Source of the DNA: Paraburkholderia silvatlantica
Lineage (GTDB): Bacteria > Pseudomonadota > Gammaproteobacteria > Burkholderiales > Burkholderiaceae
Assembly (NCBI RefSeq): GCF_003096715.1
Contig: NZ_QEOL01000002.1
Location: 1 to 64,000, forward strand
Length of the DNA stretch: 64,000 nucleotides
Direction of reading: 5' to 3'
Positions 9,402-24,361 of the stretch are shown here, piece after piece. The notes beneath the pieces are model-generated. The model was not told the DNA's origin, made no database searches, and was given only the letters and a program-made list of their open reading frames with translations. Within the stretch, counting starts at the first letter, position 1, and each line of letters opens with the position of its first letter. Made by a program: the position numbers and the translations under genes.

Positions 9402-10688
9402 TCATGCGGCGCTAGCCACCAAGTTCAGCGTTCTAACAGGCTTCGGAATGTTGCCCGCCGCCAGTTCATCAAGAAAATCAGCCCAGCACTGAACCATCTC
9501 GCGGCGCTGTTCAAGAAACGTTGCGCGATCGTAACTATCTCCCAACTCCTCGCTCGACGCGTGAGCTAGATGACGCTCGATCACCTCTCTGTCCCACCCG
9601 AGATACTCCCGAATCAGCGTGCGGGCGGTCGCACGAAAGCCATGAGCGGTGATCTGCTCTTTAGTGTCGTAGCCCAGCGTACGTAGCGCACTGTTGATCG
9701 TGTTCTCGCTCATGTAACGCGTAGCCTCGGTGCGCTTGGCAATACTGCGAAAAATTGGCCCCTTCGGCCCAGTCAGCGGATACAAGTCTCTGAGGATCTC
9801 CATGGCCTGTGACGGAAGCGGCACTATGTGGGCTGGAGTGCGGCTATCCCGCTTCTTCCATTCCCGCATCTTCATTTTTTCCGGCGGACAGCTCCAGGTT
9901 GCGCCGTCGAGATCAATATCTTCCCAATGAGCAAAACGTAACTGGCCGGGGCGCTGGAAAAGCAGCGGAGCAAGCTGCAACGCTGCGCGGGTAATGACAT
10001 GGCCGTTGTAGGCGCGGACATCGCGCAGCAACTGTCCAAGCTGCTTCGGGTCAGTAATAGCCGGGTAATGGCGACTGCGGACGGCAGGGAGACCACCGGT
10101 ACGGTTATTCACAAAGTTCTTGGCTGGTTCCAGAACACCCGTGTCCACTGCGTACTGATACACGTGCTGGATCGTCTCGCGCACCCGCATCGCGGTTTCA
10201 AGGTTGCCGCGCTCTTTGATGCGGTGCAGACAGCGCACAACCTCGGTCGGCTTGATGTTCTCCACTGGAAGTTGGCCCACCCAGGGAAACACATGCAGTT
10301 CGAGGTAACGGATTATTTTCTCAGCGTAACTGGCGGACCATTGGCGATCTTTTTCTGAAATCTTATGCCATGCCCGCGCCACCAATTCAAACGTGTTGAG
10401 CCGAGCCGCTTGCTCTTGTTCCCGCTTATCGCGCCGAGCCTCTTGGGGGTCGATCCCGTCTGCTCGCCGCTCCATTTCCTCGCGGGCTTTTCGACGTGCC
10501 GCAGCAAGCGAAACAATGGGGTATCGGCCCAGCCCGAGCTTGATCTCTTTTCCGTCGCGCTTGTAGCGGTACAGCCAGACCTTCCGCGTCTGTCGAACCC
10601 GAAGGTACAGCCCGTCACCATCCGCCAAGAAATATTCCTTCTCGCGGGGCTCTGCATGCTTGATCTGCAACTCAGTGAGCTGGCCCAT
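9402..10688 (-). CDS. P4-type tyrosine recombinase/integrase
   Basis: A 428-residue site-specific recombinase that would integrate and excise the island at the tRNA-Arg attachment site. An N-terminal arm-binding domain (DUF4102 type, about residues 1-90, with FLADGDGLYLRV) is followed by a core-binding region (about 95-200) and the catalytic domain. Visible catalytic residues are R246 in QRPGQLR, H349 and R352 in HGFRAT, a second His in ERHLAH (about 376) and the nucleophile Y386 in DSYDR. The C-terminal FLEQRREMVQ is typical of P4-like integrases. The start at 10688 begins the family's usual opening (MGQLTELQIK); an upstream in-frame extension would read through an inverted repeat. All catalytic residues are present, so the enzyme looks functional. 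Confidence 0.93.
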   Translation of the reverse strand: MGQLTELQIKHAEPREKEYFLADGDGLYLRVRQTRKVWLYRYKRDGKEIKLGLGRYPIVSLAAARRKAREEMERRADGIDPQEARRDKREQEQAARLNTFELVARAWHKISEKDRQWSASYAEKIIRYLELHVFPWVGQLPVENIKPTEVVRCLHRIKERGNLETAMRVRETIQHVYQYAVDTGVLEPAKNFVNNRTGGLPAVRSRHYPAITDPKQLGQLLRDVRAYNGHVITRAALQLAPLLFQRPGQLRFAHWEDIDLDGATWSCPPEKMKMREWKKRDSRTPAHIVPLPSQAMEILRDLYPLTGPKGPIFRSIAKRTEATRYMSENTINSALRTLGYDTKEQITAHGFRATARTLIREYLGWDREVIERHLAHASSEELGDSYDRATFLEQRREMVQCWADFLDELAAGNIPKPVRTLNLVASAA

Positions 10689-10736
10689 GGTGTACCCCAA
10701 AATCAGAATTGAGGAAAAACCATTTTGGGGTACACC
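10689..10736. promoter_or_regulatory. Perfect 15-bp inverted repeat abutting the integrase start
   Basis: GGTGTACCCCAAAAT (10689-10703) and its exact reverse complement (10722-10736) flank an 18-bp spacer. One arm touches the integrase ATG and supplies a GGGG that could be its ribosome-binding site. An operator for integrase autoregulation, an arm-type recombinase site or an mRNA stem that masks the start are all possible. Confidence 0.75.
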
Positions 10737-10860
10737 GCCGGGCATATGCAAACGCCGGCTTTCGACGGAGTTCGCTGGCTTTCCGCGGACGCAAATTCCC
10801 CGCAACGCCTTATCTGGCGGGGCTTTTCAGTACTTCAGGAGATTTCAGAGGAAAACCAGA

Positions 10861-10936
10861 TGGCGCGCCCGGCTGGGATCGAACCAGCAACCCCTGCCTT
10901 CGGAGGGCAGTACTCTATCCATTGAGCTACGGGCGC
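10861..10936 (-). tRNA. tRNA-Arg (anticodon CCG), island attachment site
   Basis: A full cloverleaf can be read on the minus strand. The acceptor stem GCGCCCG pairs with CGGGCGC; the anticodon stem CTGCC/GGCAG encloses the loop CTCCGAA with anticodon CCG (reads CGG); the T arm contains GGTTCGATCC. The discriminator is G and the CCA is encoded (10861-10863). The 3' end faces the integrase, so this is the likely attB-derived attachment site. Confidence 0.95.
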
Positions 10937-11253
10937 GTTGACTTGCTGGCACCGCCGTCTGCCCGAAGAACTCGGGGAAAGCAGCGCCGAAGGGAGACCG
11001 AGAGAATAACCGGTTTCGGTTAAACCGTCCACCGCACGGCCTTCGCGTCAGTTATTCAGGGCCACATGTCACGGTGACGCGCCGCAAGCCACCGCCGCCC
11101 TCCCACCCCGGGTAAACGCCCGCTGAACTACGCCCACGCCCGCCCACCAGCCGCAAACCCTTCCGTCTATAATCGGCGGTGTTTGATCTGCCGCATGGCC
11201 ATTGCCGTCCTGCTGTACCGCTCACCATAAAACCAACGGGAGTCGAGACAAGC
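10937..11253. other. Intergenic region between tRNA-Arg and the cytochrome gene
   Basis: It should hold the divergent promoters for tRNA-Arg (leftward) and the cytochrome gene (rightward). I see no ORF or RNA gene that I can support. Confidence 0.5.
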
Positions 11254-12168
11254 ATGAGCGAAGCACCCCACGGAGCCCCGATCAAAACGCCCGGCCAGCT
11301 GATCGCCGCTGTCATCGCCGGGTTTGCCGTCCCCATCGCCATCATCGTTCTGCTCGCCTACTACGTCGACAACACGACGCGCACCGGCGCGGGCACCGAC
11401 GAACTCTCCGCCCAGCAGGTCGCCGCGCGCATCGCGCCGGTCGCGCAGGTCAACGTGCGCGACGCCAATGCGCCGCGTGTCTACAAGACCGGCGAACAGG
11501 TCTTCCAGGCAGTCTGCTCGGCGTGCCACGCCTCGGGCGCCGCCGGCGCGCCGAAGTTCGGCAACTCGGGGGACTGGGCGCCGCGCATCGCCCAGGGCTT
11601 CGACACGCTCTGGAAAACGGCGCTCTCCGGCAAGGGCGCGATGCCCCCGCGCGGCGGCACGAGCCCCGACGACTACAGCGACTACGAAATCGGCCTCGCC
11701 GTCGCCTATATGGCGAACCACGCCGGCGCGAACTTCCAGGATCCGCCCAAGCCCGCGCCAGGCGCAGCCAATGCGGCTTCGGGCGCGGCTGCCGCCGCAC
11801 CGGCCTCGGGTGCATCCGCCACCGATGCGAACGCCGCCCAGGCGCAAGCCGCCGCAGCGGCGATCGCGGCGATTCCGCAGGCCTCGTCCGCCCCCGCGGC
11901 AGGCGGCGGCGCGCAGAGCGCCGACGCCTCGCAGGCGGGCAAGGCGCTTTATCAGCAGGTTTGCCAGGCGTGTCACGCCGCGGGCGTGCTGGGCGCGCCA
12001 AAATTCGGCAACAAGGCCGACTGGGCGCCGCGTCTCAAGGACCCGATGGACACCGTCTACAACTACGCGCTGCACGGCAAGGGCCAGATGCCGCCCAAGG
12101 GTGGCTCGACCGCCTCGGACGCCGACGTGAAGGCCGCCGTCGATTACATGGTCAGCGCGGCGAAGTAG
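11254..12168 (+). CDS. Membrane-anchored diheme c-type cytochrome (c5-like)
   Basis: A 304-residue electron carrier. An N-terminal membrane helix (about residues 14-37, AAVIAGFAVPIAIIVLLAYY) anchors two cytochrome c domains in the periplasm. Each domain has one CxxCH haem site, CSACH and CQACH, followed by a similar A-P-K-F-G-N segment and an axial methionine in GAMPPRGG or GQMPPKGG. The two domains are clearly related, a tandem duplication, and are joined by a linker of about 65 residues rich in Ala, Pro and Ser. The start ATG at 11254 gives the anchor its usual position. It converges on rep and shares a terminator with it. The family feeds electrons to terminal oxidases; the exact partner cannot be told from sequence. 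Confidence 0.9.
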   Translation: MSEAPHGAPIKTPGQLIAAVIAGFAVPIAIIVLLAYYVDNTTRTGAGTDELSAQQVAARIAPVAQVNVRDANAPRVYKTGEQVFQAVCSACHASGAAGAPKFGNSGDWAPRIAQGFDTLWKTALSGKGAMPPRGGTSPDDYSDYEIGLAVAYMANHAGANFQDPPKPAPGAANAASGAAAAAPASGASATDANAAQAQAAAAAIAAIPQASSAPAAGGGAQSADASQAGKALYQQVCQACHAAGVLGAPKFGNKADWAPRLKDPMDTVYNYALHGKGQMPPKGGSTASDADVKAAVDYMVSAAK

Positions 12169-12198
12169 GCGACTCGCGCGCGCACCGCGCAAAAACAC

Positions 12199-12236
12199 GA
12201 ATGGCCGCATCGACAATCGATGCGGCCATTCGCTTT
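12199..12236. terminator. Bidirectional terminator between the cytochrome gene and rep
   Basis: Perfect 15-bp arms (12199-12213 and 12217-12231) with a 3-base loop, flanked by a T-run on the right and an A-run on the left, so it can stop transcription from both convergent genes. Confidence 0.85.
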
Positions 12237-12258
12237 TTCGATCAGAGAATAGCCGGAT

Positions 12259-14349
<2,091 letters not shown>

Positions 14350-14632
14350 CGTTGCTGGACTGGAAAAACGGATGGAATGGTTGGTACGGCTGAGGCGTGC
14401 GGCCGAGGCGCGTAGCCTTTCGTGACACCGCACGGCGTGAGGCGTGCGAACGTCGCAGCGGCCTCTCACGCGGGAGGTGCGATGTTAACACGGCGCAGCG
14501 CTACGCCGATGACGCCCGCGATGTTCCTCCTGCCACGGCTCATCCGTCCCTCGCCTCGTTCCGCACGTTTTACGCGCCGTGCCACAATACCGGGCTCCCG
14601 CCACCCGCACTCGCTGGAAAAGGAAGCGCTAA

Positions 14633-15688
14633 ATGACTGCACCGCAACCGCTGCAAATCGGCCTGATGGGCTACGGCTTCGCTGGCCAGACCTTCCACGC
14701 CCCCGTGATCGCGCATAGCGGCGCCGCGCAGCTCGCGGCCATCGCAACGAGCCAGGGCGAGCGCGCCCAGGCAGACTATCCCGACGCCGCGATCGTGCCC
14801 GATCTCGACGCGCTGCTCTCGATCGACGCCATCGAATGCGTCGTGATTGCCACGCCCAACGACACGCACTACGACCTCGCGCGCCGCACGCTCGAGCGCG
14901 GCAAGCACGTGCTGGTCGACAAGCCGGTCACGCTCACGGCCGAGCAAGCGCGCACGCTCGCGGCCATCGCGAAGCAGCGCGGCCTCGTGTTCGCGCCGTT
15001 CCACAACCGCCGCTGGGACGGCGATTTCCTCACCGTGCGCGAGCTGATCGCCCGCGGCGAACTCTGGCGCATCACGCACTACGAATCGCATTTCGACCGC
15101 TTCCGCCCGCAAGTCAAGCAGCGCTGGCGCGAAGACGCCACGCGCGGCGGCGGCCTGCTCTACGATCTCGGCCCCCATCTGATCGACCAGGCGCTCGCGC
15201 TCTTCGGCGCGCCCGAGTCGATCACCGCCTTCGTTCACACGCGCCGCGACAACGCAAGCGCGCCGGATTACGCGCACCTCGTGCTGCGCTACCCGCACCA
15301 CGACGCCGTGCTGCACGCCAGCGCGCTCGCCGCGTACGCGCCGCGCTTCGCGATTCACGGCACGCGCGGCAGCTATCTGAAGAACGGGCTCGACACCCAG
15401 GAGGATCAGCTCAAGGACGGCCTGCGCCCGGGTCAGCCCGGTTTCGGCGCGGGCAACGAGACGGGCCGCCTGCACGTGCTGCGCGACGACGGCGAGGAAG
15501 CCGATCTCGAAGTGCCTAACGCGGCAGGCAATTACGCCGATCTGTACCGCGCGCTTGCCGCGGCGATCCGCGAAGGCAAGCCGTTCCCGGTGAGCCCGCA
15601 GGACGCCATCGACGTCATGACGCTCATCGAGCTCGCCATGCAAAGCGCTCAGGACGGCCGCACCCTGGCGTTCGTGCGCCAGTCCTGA
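14633..15688 (+). CDS. Gfo/Idh/MocA-family NAD(P)-dependent oxidoreductase
   Basis: A 351-residue dehydrogenase. The N-terminal Rossmann fold begins IGLMGYGFAGQTFHAPVI (GxGxxG-like). The family's EKP-type motif is present as LVDKPVTL, with the catalytic-type Lys. The C-terminal half has the family's DLGPHLIDQAL sequence. Members oxidise or reduce sugars, inositols and related compounds; the substrate cannot be predicted. It diverges from rep and ends 176 bp before the lipoprotein gene. Confidence 0.85.
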   Translation: MTAPQPLQIGLMGYGFAGQTFHAPVIAHSGAAQLAAIATSQGERAQADYPDAAIVPDLDALLSIDAIECVVIATPNDTHYDLARRTLERGKHVLVDKPVTLTAEQARTLAAIAKQRGLVFAPFHNRRWDGDFLTVRELIARGELWRITHYESHFDRFRPQVKQRWREDATRGGGLLYDLGPHLIDQALALFGAPESITAFVHTRRDNASAPDYAHLVLRYPHHDAVLHASALAAYAPRFAIHGTRGSYLKNGLDTQEDQLKDGLRPGQPGFGAGNETGRLHVLRDDGEEADLEVPNAAGNYADLYRALAAAIREGKPFPVSPQDAIDVMTLIELAMQSAQDGRTLAFVRQS

Positions 15689-15864
15689 GCGCACCGGCAT
15701 GCACTTTCGGCTGCGGCGTCGACCTTGCATTGCGCCGACGCCGCTGAAAGGTCCATACAAATGGTTACATCTGGTTGCCGCAGCGGGGTCATCACGCGGC
15801 AATTACCAGACGTTTGTGGACATGCAGGACAAAAGCAGCAACGACAAGACCAAGGAGAGTCTCC

Positions 15865-16239
15865 ATGACCCGCTACACCCACGCTCTACGCCTGATCGCC
15901 GCCGGCGCGCTCGTCACGACCCTCGCCGCGTGCGTGGTCAACCAGCCGGCGCCGCGCCCCGCTCCCCCACCCCCGCCCGGCCCGAACCCGCACGAAGTCG
16001 CCGTCGATCGCCTGCATCAGGTCGACAGCCGCATCGACAACCTGGGCCGCCGTATCGACATGCGCGTGAGCCAGGGCTACTACCCGCCGCCCCAGGGCGG
16101 TGCGCTCCATCACCGCCTCGACACGATCCGCGGCGAAGCGCACGACATGGCCGCGCAGCACGGCGGCGGCATCTCGCCCGACGAGCAGCGTGTGCTGAAC
16201 CAGGAACTCGACACGGCCGCCCGCGCCATCGGCGAATAA
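15865..16239 (+). CDS. Small proline-rich outer-membrane-type lipoprotein
   Basis: A 124-residue protein. A signal peptide ends in the lipobox LAAC, so the mature protein would start at about Cys23 and be lipid-anchored. A Pro-rich stretch of about 15 residues follows (PAPRPAPPPPPGP), then an amphipathic helical region with a heptad feel (VDRLHQVDSRIDNLGRRIDMRV). The start ATG at 15865 has a good AAGGAGAG upstream. I do not recognise a named family; function unknown. Confidence 0.7.
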   Translation: MTRYTHALRLIAAGALVTTLAACVVNQPAPRPAPPPPPGPNPHEVAVDRLHQVDSRIDNLGRRIDMRVSQGYYPPPQGGALHHRLDTIRGEAHDMAAQHGGGISPDEQRVLNQELDTAARAIGE

Positions 16240-16455
16240 GCGCTACGTGCATTGGCCCCCGGCACGGATCGCCCGTTCGCGGTTCGTGCCGCACCTGGCG
16301 GCCGCCCCGAATCGCCCCCGTTTTTTCCCGGCGCGATGCATGGCGCCCGTCGATCCGCGCAAGCCAATACCAGCAAGGCCCACGCCCCTTTGCCCGTGCC
16401 GCACGCAGAATTTTTCCGCATTGACATAGCCCCGAGGCGTCGCGCACAATCGCTG
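16240..16455. other. Intergenic region upstream of the glycine riboswitch
   Basis: It should carry the promoter of the riboswitch-gcv transcript. I see no convincing ORF or hairpin. Confidence 0.4.
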
Positions 16456-16742
16456 CGCGCGCCGGGAGAGCGTGCCGTTTGCGACCGCAAGTGCAACCGG
16501 CGCCGCCGAAGGGGCAACCCACAAACTCTCAGGCAAAAGGACCGTGCGCGCCGGACCGCTGATTCGCTGCATTCGCGCTTTTTGCGCGAGCTGACGCGAA
16601 GCGGCACACAGTCCGCAACTCTGGAGAGCGGCAGTAGAACGGGCGGCGGCGGATCGTAACCCCCACGCGTTCAGGCTGCCCACCGAAGGGGCGCGCGCCA
16701 GCCGCAACAGGGCGCAATCTCTCAGGTACCGAGGACAGAGGG
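16456..16742 (+). promoter_or_regulatory. Tandem glycine riboswitch controlling gcvTHP
   Basis: Two glycine aptamers in series. Aptamer 1 spans about 16456-16551, with core segments GGGAGAGC, CGCCGAAGGGGCAA and ACTCTCAGGCAAAAGGACC. Aptamer 2 spans about 16619-16742, with GGAGAGCGGC, CACCGAAGGGGC and AATCTCTCAGGTACCGAGGACAGAGG; its P1 pairs CTCTG (16620-16624) with CAGAG (16736-16740). Both carry the class's CCGAAGG and CTCAGG(C/T)A signatures. gcvT starts 97 bases downstream. In known cases glycine binding turns on the glycine cleavage operon. Confidence 0.95.
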
Positions 16743-16838
16743 GCCATGCAAGAACCGACCACGGGCATCGTGCCTGCGGCGCTTTCTGCATGGCCTTTTT
16801 CGTTTTCGCGCGAATTTTCGCGTTTCGCCTGAGGCCCC

Positions 16839-17957
16839 ATGACCGAACTCAAACGCACCCCGCTGAACGATACGCACCGCGCGCTGAACGCGCGCATGGT
16901 CGACTTCGGCGGCTGGGACATGCCCGTCAACTACGGCTCGCAGATCGACGAGCATCGCGCCGTGCGCACCGACGCCGGCATGTTCGACGTCTCGCACATG
17001 TGCGTCGTCGACTTTTCGGGCCCGAAGGCGCGCGAGTTCTTCTCCCGCGCGCTCGCCAACAACGTCGCCAAGCTCACCACGCCGGGCAAGGCGCTCTATT
17101 CGTGCATGCTGAACCCCGAAGGCGGCGTGATCGACGACCTGATCGTCTACTTCTTCGCCGACGACCAGTTCCGCACCGTCGTCAACGCCGGCACGGCCGA
17201 AAAAGACATCGCCTGGTTCGAGAAGCTCAACGCCGAAGGCGGCTTCGGCCTCACCATCACGCCGCGCCGCGATCTCGCGATCGTCGCCGTGCAAGGTCCG
17301 AACGCGCGCGAAAAGGTCTGGCAGGTCGCGCCCTCGTCGCGCAGCGCCACCGAAGTTCTCAAACCCTTCAACGCCGCGAAGATCGAAGCCACGCCGTTCG
17401 GCGAGCTGATGATCGCGCGCACGGGCTACACCGGCGAAGACGGCTTCGAAATCGTGCTGCCCGCAGCGGCTGTGTGCGAATTGTGGGACGCCCTGCAGCG
17501 CCAGGGCGTCAAGCCCTGCGGCCTCGGCGCGCGCGACACGCTGCGCCTCGAAGCGGGCATGAACCTCTACGGCCAGGACATGGACGACGGCGTCTCGCCG
17601 CTCGACGCCGGCCTCGCCTGGACCGTCGACATGAAGGAGCCGCGCGACTTCGTTGGCCGCGGCGCGCTGGAAGCGAACGGGTCGCGTTCGGCCTTCGTCG
17701 GCCTGATCCTGCAAAAGGAAAACGGCAAGGCGGGCGGCGTGCTGCGCGCGCACCAGAAAGTGCTCACCCCGCACGGCGAGGGCGAGATCACGAGCGGCAC
17801 GTTCTCGCCGAGCATGCAGGAATCGATCGCCTTCGCGCGCGTGCCCAAGGGCGTGCAGCCGGGCGACATCGTGCAGGTGCAGATCCGTGACAAAGCCCTT
17901 CCCGCGAGCGTGGTAAAACTGCCGTTCGTACGCAACGGCAAGGTGCTCGCCGCCTGA
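16839..17957 (+). CDS. gcvT: Aminomethyltransferase, T protein of the glycine cleavage system
   Basis: A 372-residue T protein, which moves the methylene group from aminomethylated H protein to tetrahydrofolate and releases ammonia. It opens with [30 protein letters not shown], and carries the folate-binding region, the conserved MFDVSHM segment and [13 protein letters not shown]. Length is normal for the family. It is the first gene of gcvT-gcvH-gcvP, directly under the tandem glycine riboswitch. Confidence 0.97.
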   Translation: MTELKRTPLNDTHRALNARMVDFGGWDMPVNYGSQIDEHRAVRTDAGMFDVSHMCVVDFSGPKAREFFSRALANNVAKLTTPGKALYSCMLNPEGGVIDDLIVYFFADDQFRTVVNAGTAEKDIAWFEKLNAEGGFGLTITPRRDLAIVAVQGPNAREKVWQVAPSSRSATEVLKPFNAAKIEATPFGELMIARTGYTGEDGFEIVLPAAAVCELWDALQRQGVKPCGLGARDTLRLEAGMNLYGQDMDDGVSPLDAGLAWTVDMKEPRDFVGRGALEANGSRSAFVGLILQKENGKAGGVLRAHQKVLTPHGEGEITSGTFSPSMQESIAFARVPKGVQPGDIVQVQIRDKALPASVVKLPFVRNGKVLAA

Positions 17958-18032
17958 TCCGCGAGGATCCTGCCGCCGCGCACGCCCTCCCCCTTTCGAG
18001 CAACAAAAACCGAACCACGCACTGGAGCAACC

Positions 18033-18413
18033 ATGAGCATCCCGGCCGATCTGAAATACACCGAATCGCACGAGTGGATCCGCACCGAAGCCGACGGCAC
18101 GCTGACCGTCGGCATCACCGACCACGCGCAGGAAGCGCTCGGCGACATCGTCTTCCTCGAGCTGCCCGAAGCGGGCCGCGCGGTCACCGCCGGCGACGCC
18201 GTTGCCGTGATCGAGTCGGTCAAGGCCGCCTCGGACATCTACGCGCCGGTCGCAGGCGAAATCATCGAAGCGAACACGTCGCTCGTCGACACGCCCGACC
18301 AGGTGAACGGCGCGCCGTACGAGTCGTGGCTCTTCAAGATCAAGCCCGCCGCCGACGCCAGGCTCGACGCGCTGATCGACGCCGCCGCCTACGAAAAGGC
18401 GATCGGCGCCTAA
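18033..18413 (+). CDS. gcvH: Glycine cleavage system H protein
   Basis: A 126-residue lipoyl carrier that shuttles the aminomethyl group between P, T and L proteins. It begins [15 protein letters not shown] and has the lipoylation region around [18 protein letters not shown], where the Lys of SVKA is the lipoyl site. GGAGCAACC precedes the ATG. It lies 75 bp after gcvT and 81 bp before gcvP, in one operon. Confidence 0.97.
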   Translation: MSIPADLKYTESHEWIRTEADGTLTVGITDHAQEALGDIVFLELPEAGRAVTAGDAVAVIESVKAASDIYAPVAGEIIEANTSLVDTPDQVNGAPYESWLFKIKPAADARLDALIDAAAYEKAIGA

Positions 18414-18494
18414 CTCGCAACCTCGCCCCAACCGCCACGGTGCGGCGGCGCGCTCACCACGCCGCCCGCGCCGGCAGTAAAACCCGGAATCCCC

Positions 18495-21479
<2,985 letters not shown>

Positions 21480-21490
21480 GCCGCTGCAAG

Positions 21491-21522
21491 GCCGCTGCGT
21501 TATCTTCGGTGAACGCAGCGGC
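21491..21522 (+). terminator. Stem-loop after gcvP
   Basis: GCCGCTGCGTT (21491-21501) and its exact complement (21512-21522) form an 11-bp stem with a 10-base loop just after the gcvP stop. There is no T-run, so termination would be inefficient or factor-assisted. Confidence 0.45.
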
Positions 21523-21597
21523 GCTCACCCCTCTCACATTTGCCGCCGCAAACCGCTAACATCACACACCTGTCAGCCTTGAATCAGGGAGTCGCGC

Positions 21598-22794
21598 ATG
21601 GCGCGGAAGGTGGGAACGGATCTACTGCGGGTTCCACTGCGGGACTTGCCGCATACCGCAACGCGCAATTCGGTCCGGCAGACCCGGCACGCGCGCGGCA
21701 CGTTGCAAAGCCGCCCGCAGCGCCTTGCCGCCGCGCTGGCGCTCGCCTGTGCAACGCTTACCGGCACCTTCGCCGGCTCGGCCCACGCGGCCATGAACTT
21801 CTGTGCGGCACCCGCGCTGCAATCGAGCGAGCGCACCAACTCCGATCCGGGCGTGAAGGCGCTCGTGGCCGAGGTGCTGACGCACGTGAACGACACGCCG
21901 CGTCCGCTGCCGCGCCTGCACACCGAAGGCACGCTGCCGCACGAGGGCATCTACGATCAGAGCGACGAGGCCGCGAAGGAGCTCGACCTCATGCGCAACG
22001 CCGCGCTCGCGTGGCGCGCGACGAGCGACGAGCGTTTCCTGAAGCTCGTGGACCGCTTTCTGCTCGCGTGGGTCACCACCTACAAGCCGAGCTTCAATCC
22101 CATCGACGAGACGCGATTCGAGGGCTTGATACTCGCCTACGACATGACCGCGAGTGCGCTGCCCGTGAAAACGCGCAACGCGACCATGCAGTTCCTGAAC
22201 AGCTTCGCGACCGGCTACATCGCGCAGATCGACGCGCAGCCGCGCCCGCTCAAGGGAAATTTCGCGAACAACTGGCAAAGCCATCGGGTCAAGCTGATAG
22301 CGATGATTGCGTTCACGCTCGACAACCGCAAGATGATCGCGACGGCGCAGCGCCTGTTCGTGGAGCATCTCGGCGACAACGTCGCGCCCGACGGCTCGAC
22401 ACTCGACTTCACCGAGCGCGACGCGCTGCACTACGTGACCTACGATTTGCAGCCGCTCGTGACCGCCGCGCTCGCCGCGCGCCGCCACAACCGCAACTGG
22501 CTGACCGAACGCGCGGCCAACGGCGCCACGCTCGCGGGTGCGCTCGACTGGCTCACGCCTTATGCGCTCGGCCAAAAGACGCACGAGGAGTTCGTGCATT
22601 CGAACGTGCCGTTCGACGCGAAGCGGCGCGAAGCGGGCCTGCCGGGCTACACCGGCCAGTGGGACCCGAAAAACGCCGCCGAACTGTTTCATCTCGCGGC
22701 GCGGCTCGACGGCCGCTTTGCGCCAGTCGCACTGAAACTCGCACCCACGCCGCCCGCGTGGCTCGCCGTGTGTCTGCCGTTGCCGGCGCGCTAA
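21598..22794 (+). CDS. Exported alginate-lyase-like protein
   Basis: A 398-residue protein. The region from about residue 70 to 360 resembles the alginate lyase family (PL5/AlgL-like helical barrel): GIYDQSDEAAKELDLMRNAA, NPIDETRFEGLILAYDMTA and the NNWQSHRVKL segment, where AlgL carries its conserved Asn-Trp. A hydrophobic signal core (about 43-62, AAALALACATLTGTFAGSAHA) ends at AHA, indicating export. About 40 basic residues lie before that core, which is long for a signal peptide, yet the ATG has a good GGGAG six bases upstream; a TTG at 21703 is an alternative. True alginate cleavage is unproven; many relatives act on other polysaccharides or none. Confidence 0.75.
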   Translation: MARKVGTDLLRVPLRDLPHTATRNSVRQTRHARGTLQSRPQRLAAALALACATLTGTFAGSAHAAMNFCAAPALQSSERTNSDPGVKALVAEVLTHVNDTPRPLPRLHTEGTLPHEGIYDQSDEAAKELDLMRNAALAWRATSDERFLKLVDRFLLAWVTTYKPSFNPIDETRFEGLILAYDMTASALPVKTRNATMQFLNSFATGYIAQIDAQPRPLKGNFANNWQSHRVKLIAMIAFTLDNRKMIATAQRLFVEHLGDNVAPDGSTLDFTERDALHYVTYDLQPLVTAALAARRHNRNWLTERAANGATLAGALDWLTPYALGQKTHEEFVHSNVPFDAKRREAGLPGYTGQWDPKNAAELFHLAARLDGRFAPVALKLAPTPPAWLAVCLPLPAR

Positions 22795-22899
22795 AGCGCG
22801 CGCGGGTTGCGGCGGCGGCACGAAACTAACGATGCCGCGGAACGTGACTTCCGCGCCGCATCCCCGCAAACCGACGTCAGACAAGCAGGAGCAGTACTC

Positions 22900-24288
<1,389 letters not shown>

Positions 24289-24361
24289 TTCGTTCGCGCG
24301 CTGTCGCCTTGCCTGACTATCCGGACGTCATCACGTAACGATTGAAGGAGACTTGACCGCC

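Larger units (their letters stand above)
1..10860. mobile_element. Right-hand part of a tRNA-Arg-integrated genomic island
   Basis: A P4-type tyrosine integrase gene begins about 170 bp from the 3' end of a tRNA-Arg gene, the standard arrangement of an island inserted at a tRNA 3' end. Everything left of the tRNA differs from the rest: a markedly AT-rich first gene, helicase and ATPase genes of defence type, gene remnants and long non-coding stretches. Everything to the right is dense, GC-rich core genome. The tRNA is intact including its CCA, as expected when attachment recombination restores the 3' end. The left boundary and its direct repeat of the tRNA 3' end were not found and probably lie before position 1. 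Confidence 0.8.
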
